Source of the DNA: Sphingomonas_E sp042693015
GTDB taxonomy: Bacteria; Pseudomonadota; Alphaproteobacteria; Sphingomonadales; Sphingomonadaceae
NCBI RefSeq assembly: GCF_042693015.1
Contig: NZ_CP170544.1
Coordinates: 5,022,001 to 5,086,000, forward strand
Length of the DNA stretch: 64,000 bases
Reading direction: 5' to 3'
Shown here: piece by piece, positions 50,260 to 59,017 of the stretch
Position numbering within the stretch: the first letter of the stretch is position 1
Layout: each line of letters opens with the position of its first letter
The notes under the pieces: generated by a model
The model's database searches: none
The model's input: only the letters and a program-made list of their open reading frames with translations
Told to the model about the DNA's origin: nothing
Program-made: the position numbers and the translations under genes

Positions 50260-52566
50260 TCAGGCCCTGCGCATCTCCGCGAAGGAAGCGCTGCGCAGCG
50301 ACAGAAAGCCGCGGACTTCCTCAGCCGGCAGCGCGCTGGAATAGAGGAAGCCCTGCCCGGTATCGCAGCCCATGGCGATCAGGTCGCGTTCCTGCGCCGT
50401 GGTTTCGACGCCTTCGGCGACGACTTCGAGGTTCAGGCAGTGGCCGAGGTTGATGACGGTCGCCGAAATCGCCTCGGCATCGGCGTTTGATCCGATCTTT
50501 TCGATGAACGACCGGTCGATCTTGAGCAGGTCGACCGGGAACTGGTTGAGGTGGGATAGCGAGGCATAGCCCGTGCCGAAATCGTCGAGCGCGATGCGGA
50601 TGCCGTGATCGCTGAGGTGACGCAGCGCATCCTTCACATCCTCGGCGCTCTGGCCCAGAAACACGCTTTCGGTGACTTCGATCTGGATGCAGGCAGGCGC
50701 AACGCCGCATCCGTCGAGGCGGGCGAGGATCGTTTCGGCAAACCCACCCCTGCGGAAATCGGCGGCGGTGACGTTGATCGCGACATGGCCGAAGGCGATG
50801 TCGTCATGCACCCAACGCTGCACATCTTTCAGCACCTTCTCCAGCATCCGGTCGCTGATCGGGCCGCCGAGTGCCGGATCGTCGAACGCCGCCTTAATGA
50901 GATCGGGGCCCTGCAATCGGCCGTCGCGATCCTTCCAGCGCAAGAGCGCCTCGAAGCCGACCGTCTGTTGGGTTCGCAGCGAGATCTTCGGCTGATAATG
51001 CGGGATGATCGTGTCGCGCTGGAGGGCGTAGCGCGCTGCGGCGATCATCGCCTGATGCTTTTCCACCTCGACCATCATCGCGCGTTCGAAGATGCGGAGT
51101 TGCGCCCGGCCGCCGGCCTTGGCGGCATAGAGGGCGACGTCGGCCGCCTTCATGATCTCGGAACGGAGCTTGCCGTCGCGCGGGATCAGGCTGGCGCCGA
51201 TGCTGGTGCCGCATTCGATCAGGCGGCCGGCATGGCTGAACGGTTCCCGCAGCGCCTCAAAGATCCGCGCGGCCGTGCGCTCGACCTCCGCTTCGGTGCG
51301 GGCGTTCAGGATGATCGCGAATTCGTCGCCGCCGGTTCGGGCGACGATATCCCCTTCACTCACCGCCGAGCGGAGATGCCTGGCGAAGGTGCAGAGGAGC
51401 GCGTCACCGCCATCATGCCCCAGCGTGTCGTTGATCGACTTGAAGTTGTCGACATCAACGACCAGCAAAGCTCCCGCCATCGCCAGGTTGGCATCGTCGA
51501 GCATCGCGTCGAGACGATCCTGCAGCACGGCCCGGTTGGGCAGGCCCGTCAGGGCATCGTGCTGCGCCATCCAGATCGCCTGTTCCTCGGACTTCTTCTG
51601 GTGGGTGATGTCGCGCGACACGACGATCAGGCGGCCCGATCCGTCAGAGATGGGGTTGGCGATGACGTGGAACCAGCGCTTATGGCCGCTGGCGTCGAAA
51701 TCATGCGTGATCAGATTTTCCGATCGCCCTGACTTCGCATTTTCCAGGACGCGCTGGCCCGCGCCGCGATCGCGCTCGGGCAGCAGAGTCAGCCAGTCTC
51801 GTCCCATCAAGTTTTCATCGTCGAAACGATCCGAATTGGGCTCGTTGCAGAAGATCACGCGACGCTCTGCATCAAGGATCAGCGTATAGTCGGGACTGGA
51901 CTTCAAGATCGTCTGGTTGAGCGATTCGCTGCGCTGAAGATCGCTGAGCGCGGTCATTCGCGACACCATCATCCGGTGCAGCGTGAAGGATGCAGAGAAG
52001 ATCGTCACCATGAAGATCGGCAACTGCACGCTGATCATCGGCAGGATCGGCTCGGCCGTCATCAGCCCGGCAGCGGCGCAGGGCGCGAGTGCAAGGAAGA
52101 CCATCAGCGCCGCCAGCCGCGGCGTGCCGAAATTGCGCAGGCAGATGCCGCACACCATCGCTGCGGCGGAAAGGCAGGCGATCGTCGCCAGCACCCAATC
52201 ACTGCTGGTGAGGCACAGGGCGGTGCCGACTCCGACGGAGCCCGACCAGAAGCAGGAGAGGATGGCGGCGGCCAGGCGGGGCGGCGTGCGGCCGGCTTGC
52301 AATGCTGGCTGTCCACGGACGAGGATCGTCAGCCGGATCACACCGAGAACGACCTCGAACAGCAGCCAGCCGATGAAGGGGGCGGTCGGGTGTCGCCAGA
52401 CGGCGACCGATGCGACCGCGGCGGTGTTGAGGATGCCGCCAAGGAAGATCGGCACCGACGTGAAAAGGCCGTTCATCAGCTGCACGGCGATCGCATCCGG
52501 AAGCTTGTCCCGCGAGCCGAGGAGCCATGCCGTCAGCCTTTCACCTGGCTCCCTTCGCGAACCCAT
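50260..52566 (-). CDS. membrane PAS-GGDEF-EAL cyclic-di-GMP enzyme
   Basis: This 768-residue protein has six to seven N-terminal membrane segments (about residues 30-200), a PAS domain (about 220-330), a GGDEF domain (about 340-500) with intact GGDEF in ARTGGDEFAIIL, and an EAL domain (about 515-760) with EALLRW, DDFGTGYASLSHL and AEGVET. Both catalytic motifs look active, so it could make and break cyclic-di-GMP in response to a membrane or redox signal. It is divergent from the TonB receptor. Confidence 0.92.
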   Translation of the reverse strand: MGSRREPGERLTAWLLGSRDKLPDAIAVQLMNGLFTSVPIFLGGILNTAAVASVAVWRHPTAPFIGWLLFEVVLGVIRLTILVRGQPALQAGRTPPRLAAAILSCFWSGSVGVGTALCLTSSDWVLATIACLSAAAMVCGICLRNFGTPRLAALMVFLALAPCAAAGLMTAEPILPMISVQLPIFMVTIFSASFTLHRMMVSRMTALSDLQRSESLNQTILKSSPDYTLILDAERRVIFCNEPNSDRFDDENLMGRDWLTLLPERDRGAGQRVLENAKSGRSENLITHDFDASGHKRWFHVIANPISDGSGRLIVVSRDITHQKKSEEQAIWMAQHDALTGLPNRAVLQDRLDAMLDDANLAMAGALLVVDVDNFKSINDTLGHDGGDALLCTFARHLRSAVSEGDIVARTGGDEFAIILNARTEAEVERTAARIFEALREPFSHAGRLIECGTSIGASLIPRDGKLRSEIMKAADVALYAAKAGGRAQLRIFERAMMVEVEKHQAMIAAARYALQRDTIIPHYQPKISLRTQQTVGFEALLRWKDRDGRLQGPDLIKAAFDDPALGGPISDRMLEKVLKDVQRWVHDDIAFGHVAINVTAADFRRGGFAETILARLDGCGVAPACIQIEVTESVFLGQSAEDVKDALRHLSDHGIRIALDDFGTGYASLSHLNQFPVDLLKIDRSFIEKIGSNADAEAISATVINLGHCLNLEVVAEGVETTAQERDLIAMGCDTGQGFLYSSALPAEEVRGFLSLRSASFAEMRRA

Positions 52567-52854
52567 CCCAGTCCAAATCCCGCCACTGCCAAGCCGGAAC
52601 GCTACCGACCAATAGTTAACAACACCAACATAATCGCCGCCGTTCGCGACGAACGGAGGAAATGATTTTCTATCAACTTCAATAGGTTGATCGTTCCGGA
52701 CGAGATATGGTCCGGCAAGCTGCCGCCTAGGCTGTGCATTGCGATATCGGCAACAAATTTTAAAAGTCGTTGTCTTTCAATCGTAATATCACGACCACGC
52801 GGGTGTCACAACTGCTGCCTAACGCGCCCCGGACCAACACCGGGAAGCCCAACA
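52567..52854. promoter_or_regulatory. divergent leader between GGDEF-EAL and TonB-receptor genes
   Basis: The 288-base gap is relatively AT-rich (for example ATTTTAAAAGTCGTTGTC at 52758) and must hold both promoters. A GCCCCGGACCAACACCGGG hairpin just before ATG 52855 may influence translation of the receptor. No clear -35/-10 pair stands out. Confidence 0.4.
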
Positions 52855-55467
52855 ATGAAAACGCGTTACCAGATTTCGTCCGCCGCCATTGCGATCACGC
52901 TGGCGCTCTTGTCCGCCTCTTATGCCCAGGCCCAGACGGCCGATGCCTCCGCCGAAGACATCGTCGTCACCGGCCAACGCGCCCAGCAGGAACGCGCAAT
53001 CGCCGCCAAGCGCGACGCGATCGGCGTGACCGACGTGGTTGCTGCCGACGAGATCGGCCGACTGCCCGATCGCAACGTGGCGGAAGTGGTCGAACGGCTG
53101 CCCGGCGTCGGCGTCACCTATGATCAGGGCGAGGGACGCTATGTGGCGATCCGCGGCGTGCCCTCGGATCTCAACGGCTACACCGTCAACGGCATCGAGA
53201 TCGGCAATCCCGATGGGCAGACCCGATCGCTGCCGCTCGATGTGATTTCGGGCCAGCTCCTCAACCGGGTCGAGGTCGCGAAGGTCAAGACGGCCGACAT
53301 GGACGGGCAGGGCATCGGCGGGTCGATCAACCTCGTCACCCAGACCGCCTTCGATTTCCGCGATCCCTTCGCGCTCACCATCAACGCCCAGGCCGGCTAT
53401 CAGGAACTCAACGACAAGGTGCCGATCCGCGGCGACGTCAGCATCGCCAAGCGCTTCGGCGCCGACGAGCAGTTCGGCGTGACATTGGGCGCAAGCTACT
53501 CCGACCGCACCTTCACCAGCTACGGCTTCTATCCGGACGATTGGCGCCCGGTGGAAGGCGCCGCGCGCGGCGGCATGCCGATCAACACCAAGCTCACCGA
53601 TTACAGCCTGAAGCGCGAACGCATCGGCGCGACCGGATCGTTCGACTGGCGCCCGAGCGACGACCATCAATTCTATATCCGCGGCATATACAGCAAGTTC
53701 ACCGAGGACGAATATCGCCAGCGCTATCGCTTGGATTTCGCGACCGATGCGCTGATCGCCTCACCGAATTTCACGCTCAATCCCGACGGCGAGAGCGGCA
53801 CCGTCACGGGCACGCCCAATGTCGGCACCGGCCCGGAACGGCGGCAGGATCTGCGGCAGGAACATAAGGAAAAGTCCGTGCTGGCGGGCATGATCGGCGG
53901 TTCGAGCCGGTTCGACGCGCTCAAGCTGGATTATGTGCTGGCGCGCGTCCACAATGAGGTGCGCGAGCCGAACCAGCTCTGGCAGTTCCGCTGCAACCCC
54001 GGCACCGTCGACTTCGATTTCAGCGACAAGATCTTCTCGGCGACGCCCCGCACCGAATGCGACGCCAGCCAGATGAACTTCCGCCAATATACCGAGCAGA
54101 ATGAGCGCGGGGACGAGGATATCTGGCAGGGCCGGGTCGACGCGACCTATGATCTGGCGGGTTTAAGCGACGGCAGCTTCCTCAAGCTCGGCGGCAAATA
54201 TCGCACCACCGACAAGGATTTCGACTCCAGCAACGATACCTGGACGCGGGGCAGTTCGGCCAACCGCTTCACGCTGGCCCAATATGATCTCGCCGGCGAT
54301 CCGGTGTTCGTCTCGCCGCAGGACGGCAAGCCGTTCCTCATTTCGCCGACGATCGACCTCGACAAGATCCGCGCCTTCACCGCGGAGAATCTGTCGAGCG
54401 CTTTGTTCGTCAAGGACAATGCCACCTCGCTGTCCAACGCCACGCTCAACGATTTCGTCGTCGATGAGGACATCACCGCCGCCTACGCCATGGCCAATCT
54501 GCGGTTCGGCGCGGTGACGATCACGCCCGGCCTGCGTTTCGAGCATACCAAGCTGAAGGTCACGGGTTTCCGGCTGGAGGAAGGCACGACCGTCGTGCCC
54601 GCGACCAGCAGCAACAGCTATGACGACTGGCTGCCGAGCCTGATCGTGCGGATCGAGCCTTCGTCGGACACGGTGTTCCGCCTGGCCTATTCGCGCAGCC
54701 TCGGCCGGCCCAATTACAGCCAGCTCTCGCCGGGCGGATCGGTCAGCTATGAGGATGGTGCGACGCCGGGCACGTTCGAAGGCTCGGTCTCGCTCGGCAA
54801 TTCCGACCTCAAGCCCTATCGCGCCGACAATCTCGATGCGTCGGCCGAATGGTATTTCGCCAAAGGTGGCCTGATCTCGGTGGGCGTCTTCGCGAAGTTC
54901 ATCAAGAACCCGATCTTCACGCAGAGCTACACGCTCAACAACGTCACCTTCGACGGGCGCCTCTATGACGTGCTCGATTTCTCGCAGCCGCTGAATGCGG
55001 ACAAGGGCGATATCGTCGGTATCGAGGCCGCCTATCAGCAGCAGTTTACCTTCCTGCCGGGGCTGCTGTCCGGCTTCGGCGTCGAACTGACGGGAACGCT
55101 GGTCAATTCGACGCTGCGGCTGCCGGACGGGCGCTCGTCCTCCTTCCCCAGTCAGTCCGATTTCCTGTTCGGCGCGCAGCTCTTCTACCAGAAGGGTATC
55201 GTCGAAGCCTCGATCGCCTATCACAACACCGGCAAGGCGCTGCTGTCGGCGGGCGATCTCAGCTATCAGGATCAGTATAATGACGATCTTCGCCGCCTGG
55301 ACGCCAAGGTGAGTGTGGAAGTGATGCCCAATATCCGCTTGTTCGCCGAAGCCCAGAACCTGACCGACGAGCCGACCCGGCAATATCAGGGCGGCGGCCG
55401 CGATTGGATCATCCAGAATGAGCGCTACGGCCGCACATTCTACGGCGGCATCTCGGCGAAGTTCTGA
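52855..55467 (+). CDS. TonB-dependent receptor (Xanthomonas/Caulobacter type)
   Basis: This 870-residue outer-membrane receptor has a signal peptide (LLSASYAQA, cleavage near residue 27), a TonB box-like EDIVVTGQRAQ, a plug domain (residues 50-210: IGRLPDRNVAEVVERLPGV, YVAIRGVPSDLNGYTVNG, GGSINLVTQTAF), and a 22-stranded barrel ending FYGGISAKF. This class imports carbohydrates and other complex substrates. Its stop overlaps the ATG of the next gene, linking the two. Confidence 0.93.
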   Translation: MKTRYQISSAAIAITLALLSASYAQAQTADASAEDIVVTGQRAQQERAIAAKRDAIGVTDVVAADEIGRLPDRNVAEVVERLPGVGVTYDQGEGRYVAIRGVPSDLNGYTVNGIEIGNPDGQTRSLPLDVISGQLLNRVEVAKVKTADMDGQGIGGSINLVTQTAFDFRDPFALTINAQAGYQELNDKVPIRGDVSIAKRFGADEQFGVTLGASYSDRTFTSYGFYPDDWRPVEGAARGGMPINTKLTDYSLKRERIGATGSFDWRPSDDHQFYIRGIYSKFTEDEYRQRYRLDFATDALIASPNFTLNPDGESGTVTGTPNVGTGPERRQDLRQEHKEKSVLAGMIGGSSRFDALKLDYVLARVHNEVREPNQLWQFRCNPGTVDFDFSDKIFSATPRTECDASQMNFRQYTEQNERGDEDIWQGRVDATYDLAGLSDGSFLKLGGKYRTTDKDFDSSNDTWTRGSSANRFTLAQYDLAGDPVFVSPQDGKPFLISPTIDLDKIRAFTAENLSSALFVKDNATSLSNATLNDFVVDEDITAAYAMANLRFGAVTITPGLRFEHTKLKVTGFRLEEGTTVVPATSSNSYDDWLPSLIVRIEPSSDTVFRLAYSRSLGRPNYSQLSPGGSVSYEDGATPGTFEGSVSLGNSDLKPYRADNLDASAEWYFAKGGLISVGVFAKFIKNPIFTQSYTLNNVTFDGRLYDVLDFSQPLNADKGDIVGIEAAYQQQFTFLPGLLSGFGVELTGTLVNSTLRLPDGRSSSFPSQSDFLFGAQLFYQKGIVEASIAYHNTGKALLSAGDLSYQDQYNDDLRRLDAKVSVEVMPNIRLFAEAQNLTDEPTRQYQGGGRDWIIQNERYGRTFYGGISAKF

Positions 55468-56255
55468 TGATCGGTCTGCTTGCTTTGCTGGCGGCGGCGA
55501 CGGGTGAAAGCCCGTCGCCGTCCGCGACCGAGGTCGAGCGCTTCGCCGCGCCCGAGGCGCATCAGGGCGTCGTCGCCGACAAGCGTTACGTCTACGCCAT
55601 ATCCAACAGCCAGATCGGCAAATATGACCGGCGCACGCGCCAGCGGATCGCGCTGTGGCAGGGCGATCCACGCCTGTTCATCCACATGAACAGTTGCTCC
55701 TTGCTGGGCACGAGGATGGTGTGCGCGGCGTCCAACTACCCGAACGTGCCGCAGGCCAGTTCGATCGAATGGTTCGATGTCGCGAAGATGCAGCATGTCG
55801 CCACCCGCAGCCTCGGCCCCGGCCGCGGTTCGCTGACCTGGCTCGATTGGCATGACGGAAGCTGGTGGGCCTGTTTCGCCAATTATGACGGCAAGGGCGG
55901 GGAGGCCGGTCGCGATCATCGCACCACGGTGCTCGTCCGCTTCGACCGCAATTTCGTCGAGCAGGGGGCGTGGTTCTTCCCGGAAACAGTGCTCGAACGC
56001 TTCGCACCGCGCAGTTCGTCGGGCGGGGCGTGGAATGCGGATGGCCTGCTTTACGTCACCGGGCATGACCGGCCGGAGGCTTATGCCCTGAAGCTGCCGG
56101 CCGCCGGATCGCGGCTGGAGCATGTCGCGACGATCGCACTGCCGACCCCCGGCCAGGCGATCGCCTGGGATCGCGCCAACCCCCGCCTGCTCTGGTCGAT
56201 CGCGCGGGAAACGAACGAGGTAGTGGCGAGCGAACTGCCCAAAATAGCACGCTGA
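55467..56255 (+). CDS. periplasmic beta-propeller-like protein linked to the TonB receptor
   Basis: This 262-residue protein has a short hydrophobic leader (MIGLLALLAAATG) and repeats that look like beta-propeller blades (VVADKRYVYAISNSQIGKYD, SIEWFDVAKMQHV, GLLYVTGHDRPEAYAL, GQAIAWDRANPRLLW). Its ATG overlaps the receptor stop (TGATGA), so the proteins are made together, and it probably binds or processes what the receptor imports. Family not recognised. Confidence 0.7.
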   Translation: MIGLLALLAAATGESPSPSATEVERFAAPEAHQGVVADKRYVYAISNSQIGKYDRRTRQRIALWQGDPRLFIHMNSCSLLGTRMVCAASNYPNVPQASSIEWFDVAKMQHVATRSLGPGRGSLTWLDWHDGSWWACFANYDGKGGEAGRDHRTTVLVRFDRNFVEQGAWFFPETVLERFAPRSSSGGAWNADGLLYVTGHDRPEAYALKLPAAGSRLEHVATIALPTPGQAIAWDRANPRLLWSIARETNEVVASELPKIAR

Positions 56256-56299
56256 TCCGCGCTGGCCCCCACGCGCCGATCGACCTACACTCCGGCGCC

Positions 56300-57550
56300 A
56301 TGCACGCGACGATGGGGGCGTCGATGGATCAGGTCGCGGGGTCAGCCACTGTTGTTCCTTCCGGTGCCCTGACAGCGGGCGCGCGGTTGCGCTCGATCGA
56401 CATTCTCCGCGGTCTCGTGATCGTCATCATGGCGCTCGATCATGTCCGCGATTATCTCCACATCAGCGGCTATGCGCTCGATCCGCTCGATCCAGAGCAG
56501 AGCTGGGGGCTGCTCTACGCCACCCGCTGGATCACCCATTTCTGCGCGCCGACCTTCGTCTTCCTCTCCGGCCTTTCCGCCTGGCTCCAGCACGTAAAGG
56601 GCAAGCCGACGCCGATATTGTCGCGCTTCCTGCTGTTGCGCGGCCTGTGGCTGCTGCTGCTGGAGGTGACGGTGATGAGCTTCGGCTGGGCCTTTTCGGT
56701 CCCCTGGCTCCTCTTCCTGCAAGTGATCTGGGCGATCGGCTGGTCGATGATTGCGCTTGCCGCCCTTGTTTGGTTGCCGCGGATCGCGGTGCTGGCGATC
56801 GGCATCGCCATCATCGCCGGGCATAATCTGTTCGACGGTGTTGACCCGGCAGCGCTCGGAGCGTGGGGGCCGCTCTGGCAGTTCCTCCAGACCGGCGGCA
56901 TCTGGCCACCGTCAGCCGTGCCGCCCGAAGGCGTGATCGCGTTCCAGGCCTATCCGGTGCTTGCCTGGATTGGCGTGATGGCGTTCGGATACGGCATCGG
57001 CGCGGTCTTCCTGTCGCCCGCGCGCGATCGCATTCTGCCCTTCATCGGCCTCGGCATGATCGGCCTGTTCCTACTGCTCCGCCTCACGTCGGCCTATGGC
57101 GATCCCCAGCCATGGACGGTGCATGCGGATTTCGGCGCGACGCTGATGGATTTCCTCGATGTCCGCAAATATCCGCCCTCGCTGCTCTATGTCTGCGCGA
57201 CGATCGGCCCGGTCCTGATGCTCGTGCCGCTGATCGAGCGCTGGAGGGGAGTGGTCGCCGAATTCTTCCGCACCTTCGGTGCCGTGCCGCTCTTTGCCTA
57301 CGTGCTTCACATCTATCTCGTCCACACGCTCAGCCTGATCGTGCTGATCGCGACGGGGCGGCCGATCGCGGGTTCGTTCGACGCTATCCGCAACGCCATC
57401 TTCATGCCCCAACTGCTGGAAGGCACGGGCCAGTCTTTATGGGTGGTCTACGCCACCTGGGCGGTCGCCATCGCGATCCTCTATCCGCTGTGCCGCTGGT
57501 GGGGCGACCTCAAGGTCCGCCGTCGCGACTGGTGGCTCAGCTATTTGTGA
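56300..57550 (+). CDS. DUF1624 (HGSNAT-like) membrane protein
   Basis: This 416-residue integral membrane protein has about ten segments and the family signature RLRSIDILRGLVIVIMALDH-like (about residues 30-50). Relatives include the acetyl-CoA:heparan-alpha-glucosaminide acetyltransferase catalytic domain; bacterial roles are unclear but fit modification of envelope sugars. Start ATG 56300, with ATG 56315 a possible alternative. Confidence 0.82.
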   Translation: MHATMGASMDQVAGSATVVPSGALTAGARLRSIDILRGLVIVIMALDHVRDYLHISGYALDPLDPEQSWGLLYATRWITHFCAPTFVFLSGLSAWLQHVKGKPTPILSRFLLLRGLWLLLLEVTVMSFGWAFSVPWLLFLQVIWAIGWSMIALAALVWLPRIAVLAIGIAIIAGHNLFDGVDPAALGAWGPLWQFLQTGGIWPPSAVPPEGVIAFQAYPVLAWIGVMAFGYGIGAVFLSPARDRILPFIGLGMIGLFLLLRLTSAYGDPQPWTVHADFGATLMDFLDVRKYPPSLLYVCATIGPVLMLVPLIERWRGVVAEFFRTFGAVPLFAYVLHIYLVHTLSLIVLIATGRPIAGSFDAIRNAIFMPQLLEGTGQSLWVVYATWAVAIAILYPLCRWWGDLKVRRRDWWLSYL

Positions 57551-57559
57551 GAAGCTCTT

Positions 57560-58960
57560 TCACAGCAATGGGCTGACCAGCCGGGCGACATTTTCCGCCA
57601 GTTTGCGCAGCCGGCCCCGCTCGCGCCAGGCTTCCAGCGAAACCTCGTCGCTGCCGTTGATATAGTCGCGCTGGATCGTCTGCAGTTCGTCGAGCGCGTG
57701 CTGATCGAACAGCAGCAAGCTCACTTCCTCGTTGAGCTGGAAAGAACGGATATCGACATTGCTCGATCCGACGATCCCGAGCCGCCGATCGATGCGGACG
57801 CTCTTCGCGTGGAGCAGGAAATCGCGGTAGCGGTGGATATGGATGCCGCGGGCCAGCAGCTCGGTATAGAAGGATTCCTGCGCCAGCCGCACCAGCCATT
57901 GATCTGCGACCGCCGACACGATGATCCGCACGTCTACCCCGCGCAGCACCGCCGTCCGGAGCGCGCCGAGCAGCCCCTCGTCGGGAATGAGATAGGGGGT
58001 GACGAGGACGATCTCGCTTTCCGCTTGCCCGATCTGCCACGTCAGCAGCGTCGAAAATCCGCCCTTGGGATAGTCGGCGCCGCTCGGCAGCACCTGCAGC
58101 GCGGAAGGGCCCCTGCTTTCCGGGATGTCGACCATATCGGCCAGCATCGTCTCGGTCTCGAGGAACCAGTCCGCCACGAACACCGCGGACATGGCGGCGA
58201 CCAACGGCCCCGTCACGCGGACGACCAGTTCCCGGTTCGTCACGCCCGGCCGGAAATCCCTGGCGACGATGTTCTGCGATCCGGAATAGCCGACCCTGCC
58301 GTCGACGATAAACAGCTTGCGATGGTTGCGCATGTCGCGCCGGGTGCGTCCGCGCAGCAGGCGAAAGGGCAGGGCCGCGCGCACATGCACGCCTTCGGCT
58401 TCCAGCAGGCGCAGCGTGTTTCTGATCCAGCGATAGGAGCCGACCGGATCGATCAGCACATGGCACGTCACCCCGCGCCGCACCGCCCGGCCAAGCGCGG
58501 TAATGACTGTCCTGCCCGTTGCATCGTCGGCGAAGATGTAGGCGAGGATGCGGACATGATCGCGGGCGCCATCAATGTCGGCCACAAGCCCGTCGATCAT
58601 CCCGTCATAATCAGTGAGCAGCTCGATATGGTTGCCGCCGACCGCGGGCAAATAACCCAGCCGCTCCGCCAGTTCGGTGATGTCGGATGTGTCGGTGGGC
58701 GCTGCCTGCTGCAATTTCGCCGTGACGATCGCGAAGAACGGCCGCAGCCGTTCGAAGCGTGCCGCGCGCCAGCGGGGGAAACGCGGCGATCCGATCGCCA
58801 GGAAAAGGATCAGCCCCGGCACCGGCAGGAAGAAGATCAGCAACAGCCAGCTTGCCGCGGCCGTCGGCGAACGGCGCAACGGCACGATGGCCAGCATGAT
58901 CAGTCGGATGACCCATTCGGCGATGTAATAAGCTTCGCCGGGGGTCGGCAGCATGTTCAT
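57560..58960 (-). CDS. cls: cardiolipin synthase-like phospholipase D family protein
   Basis: This 466-residue membrane enzyme has two N-terminal membrane segments (about residues 10-60) and two HKD motifs of the phospholipase D superfamily: NHRKLFIVDGRVGYSGSQN (about residue 205) and LHAKSVRIDRRLGIVGSSN (about 385). It would join phosphatidylglycerol molecules to make cardiolipin. I prefer ATG 58960 over a longer frame; ATG 58954 has better ribosome-site spacing. Confidence 0.9.
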   Translation of the reverse strand: MNMLPTPGEAYYIAEWVIRLIMLAIVPLRRSPTAAASWLLLIFFLPVPGLILFLAIGSPRFPRWRAARFERLRPFFAIVTAKLQQAAPTDTSDITELAERLGYLPAVGGNHIELLTDYDGMIDGLVADIDGARDHVRILAYIFADDATGRTVITALGRAVRRGVTCHVLIDPVGSYRWIRNTLRLLEAEGVHVRAALPFRLLRGRTRRDMRNHRKLFIVDGRVGYSGSQNIVARDFRPGVTNRELVVRVTGPLVAAMSAVFVADWFLETETMLADMVDIPESRGPSALQVLPSGADYPKGGFSTLLTWQIGQAESEIVLVTPYLIPDEGLLGALRTAVLRGVDVRIIVSAVADQWLVRLAQESFYTELLARGIHIHRYRDFLLHAKSVRIDRRLGIVGSSNVDIRSFQLNEEVSLLLFDQHALDELQTIQRDYINGSDEVSLEAWRERGRLRKLAENVARLVSPLL

Positions 58961-59017
58961 CACCTTATGGGTTTTTGTCCAAGCCGGCGCCCACCGCAAC
59001 AGATAAGGGGATGATCG

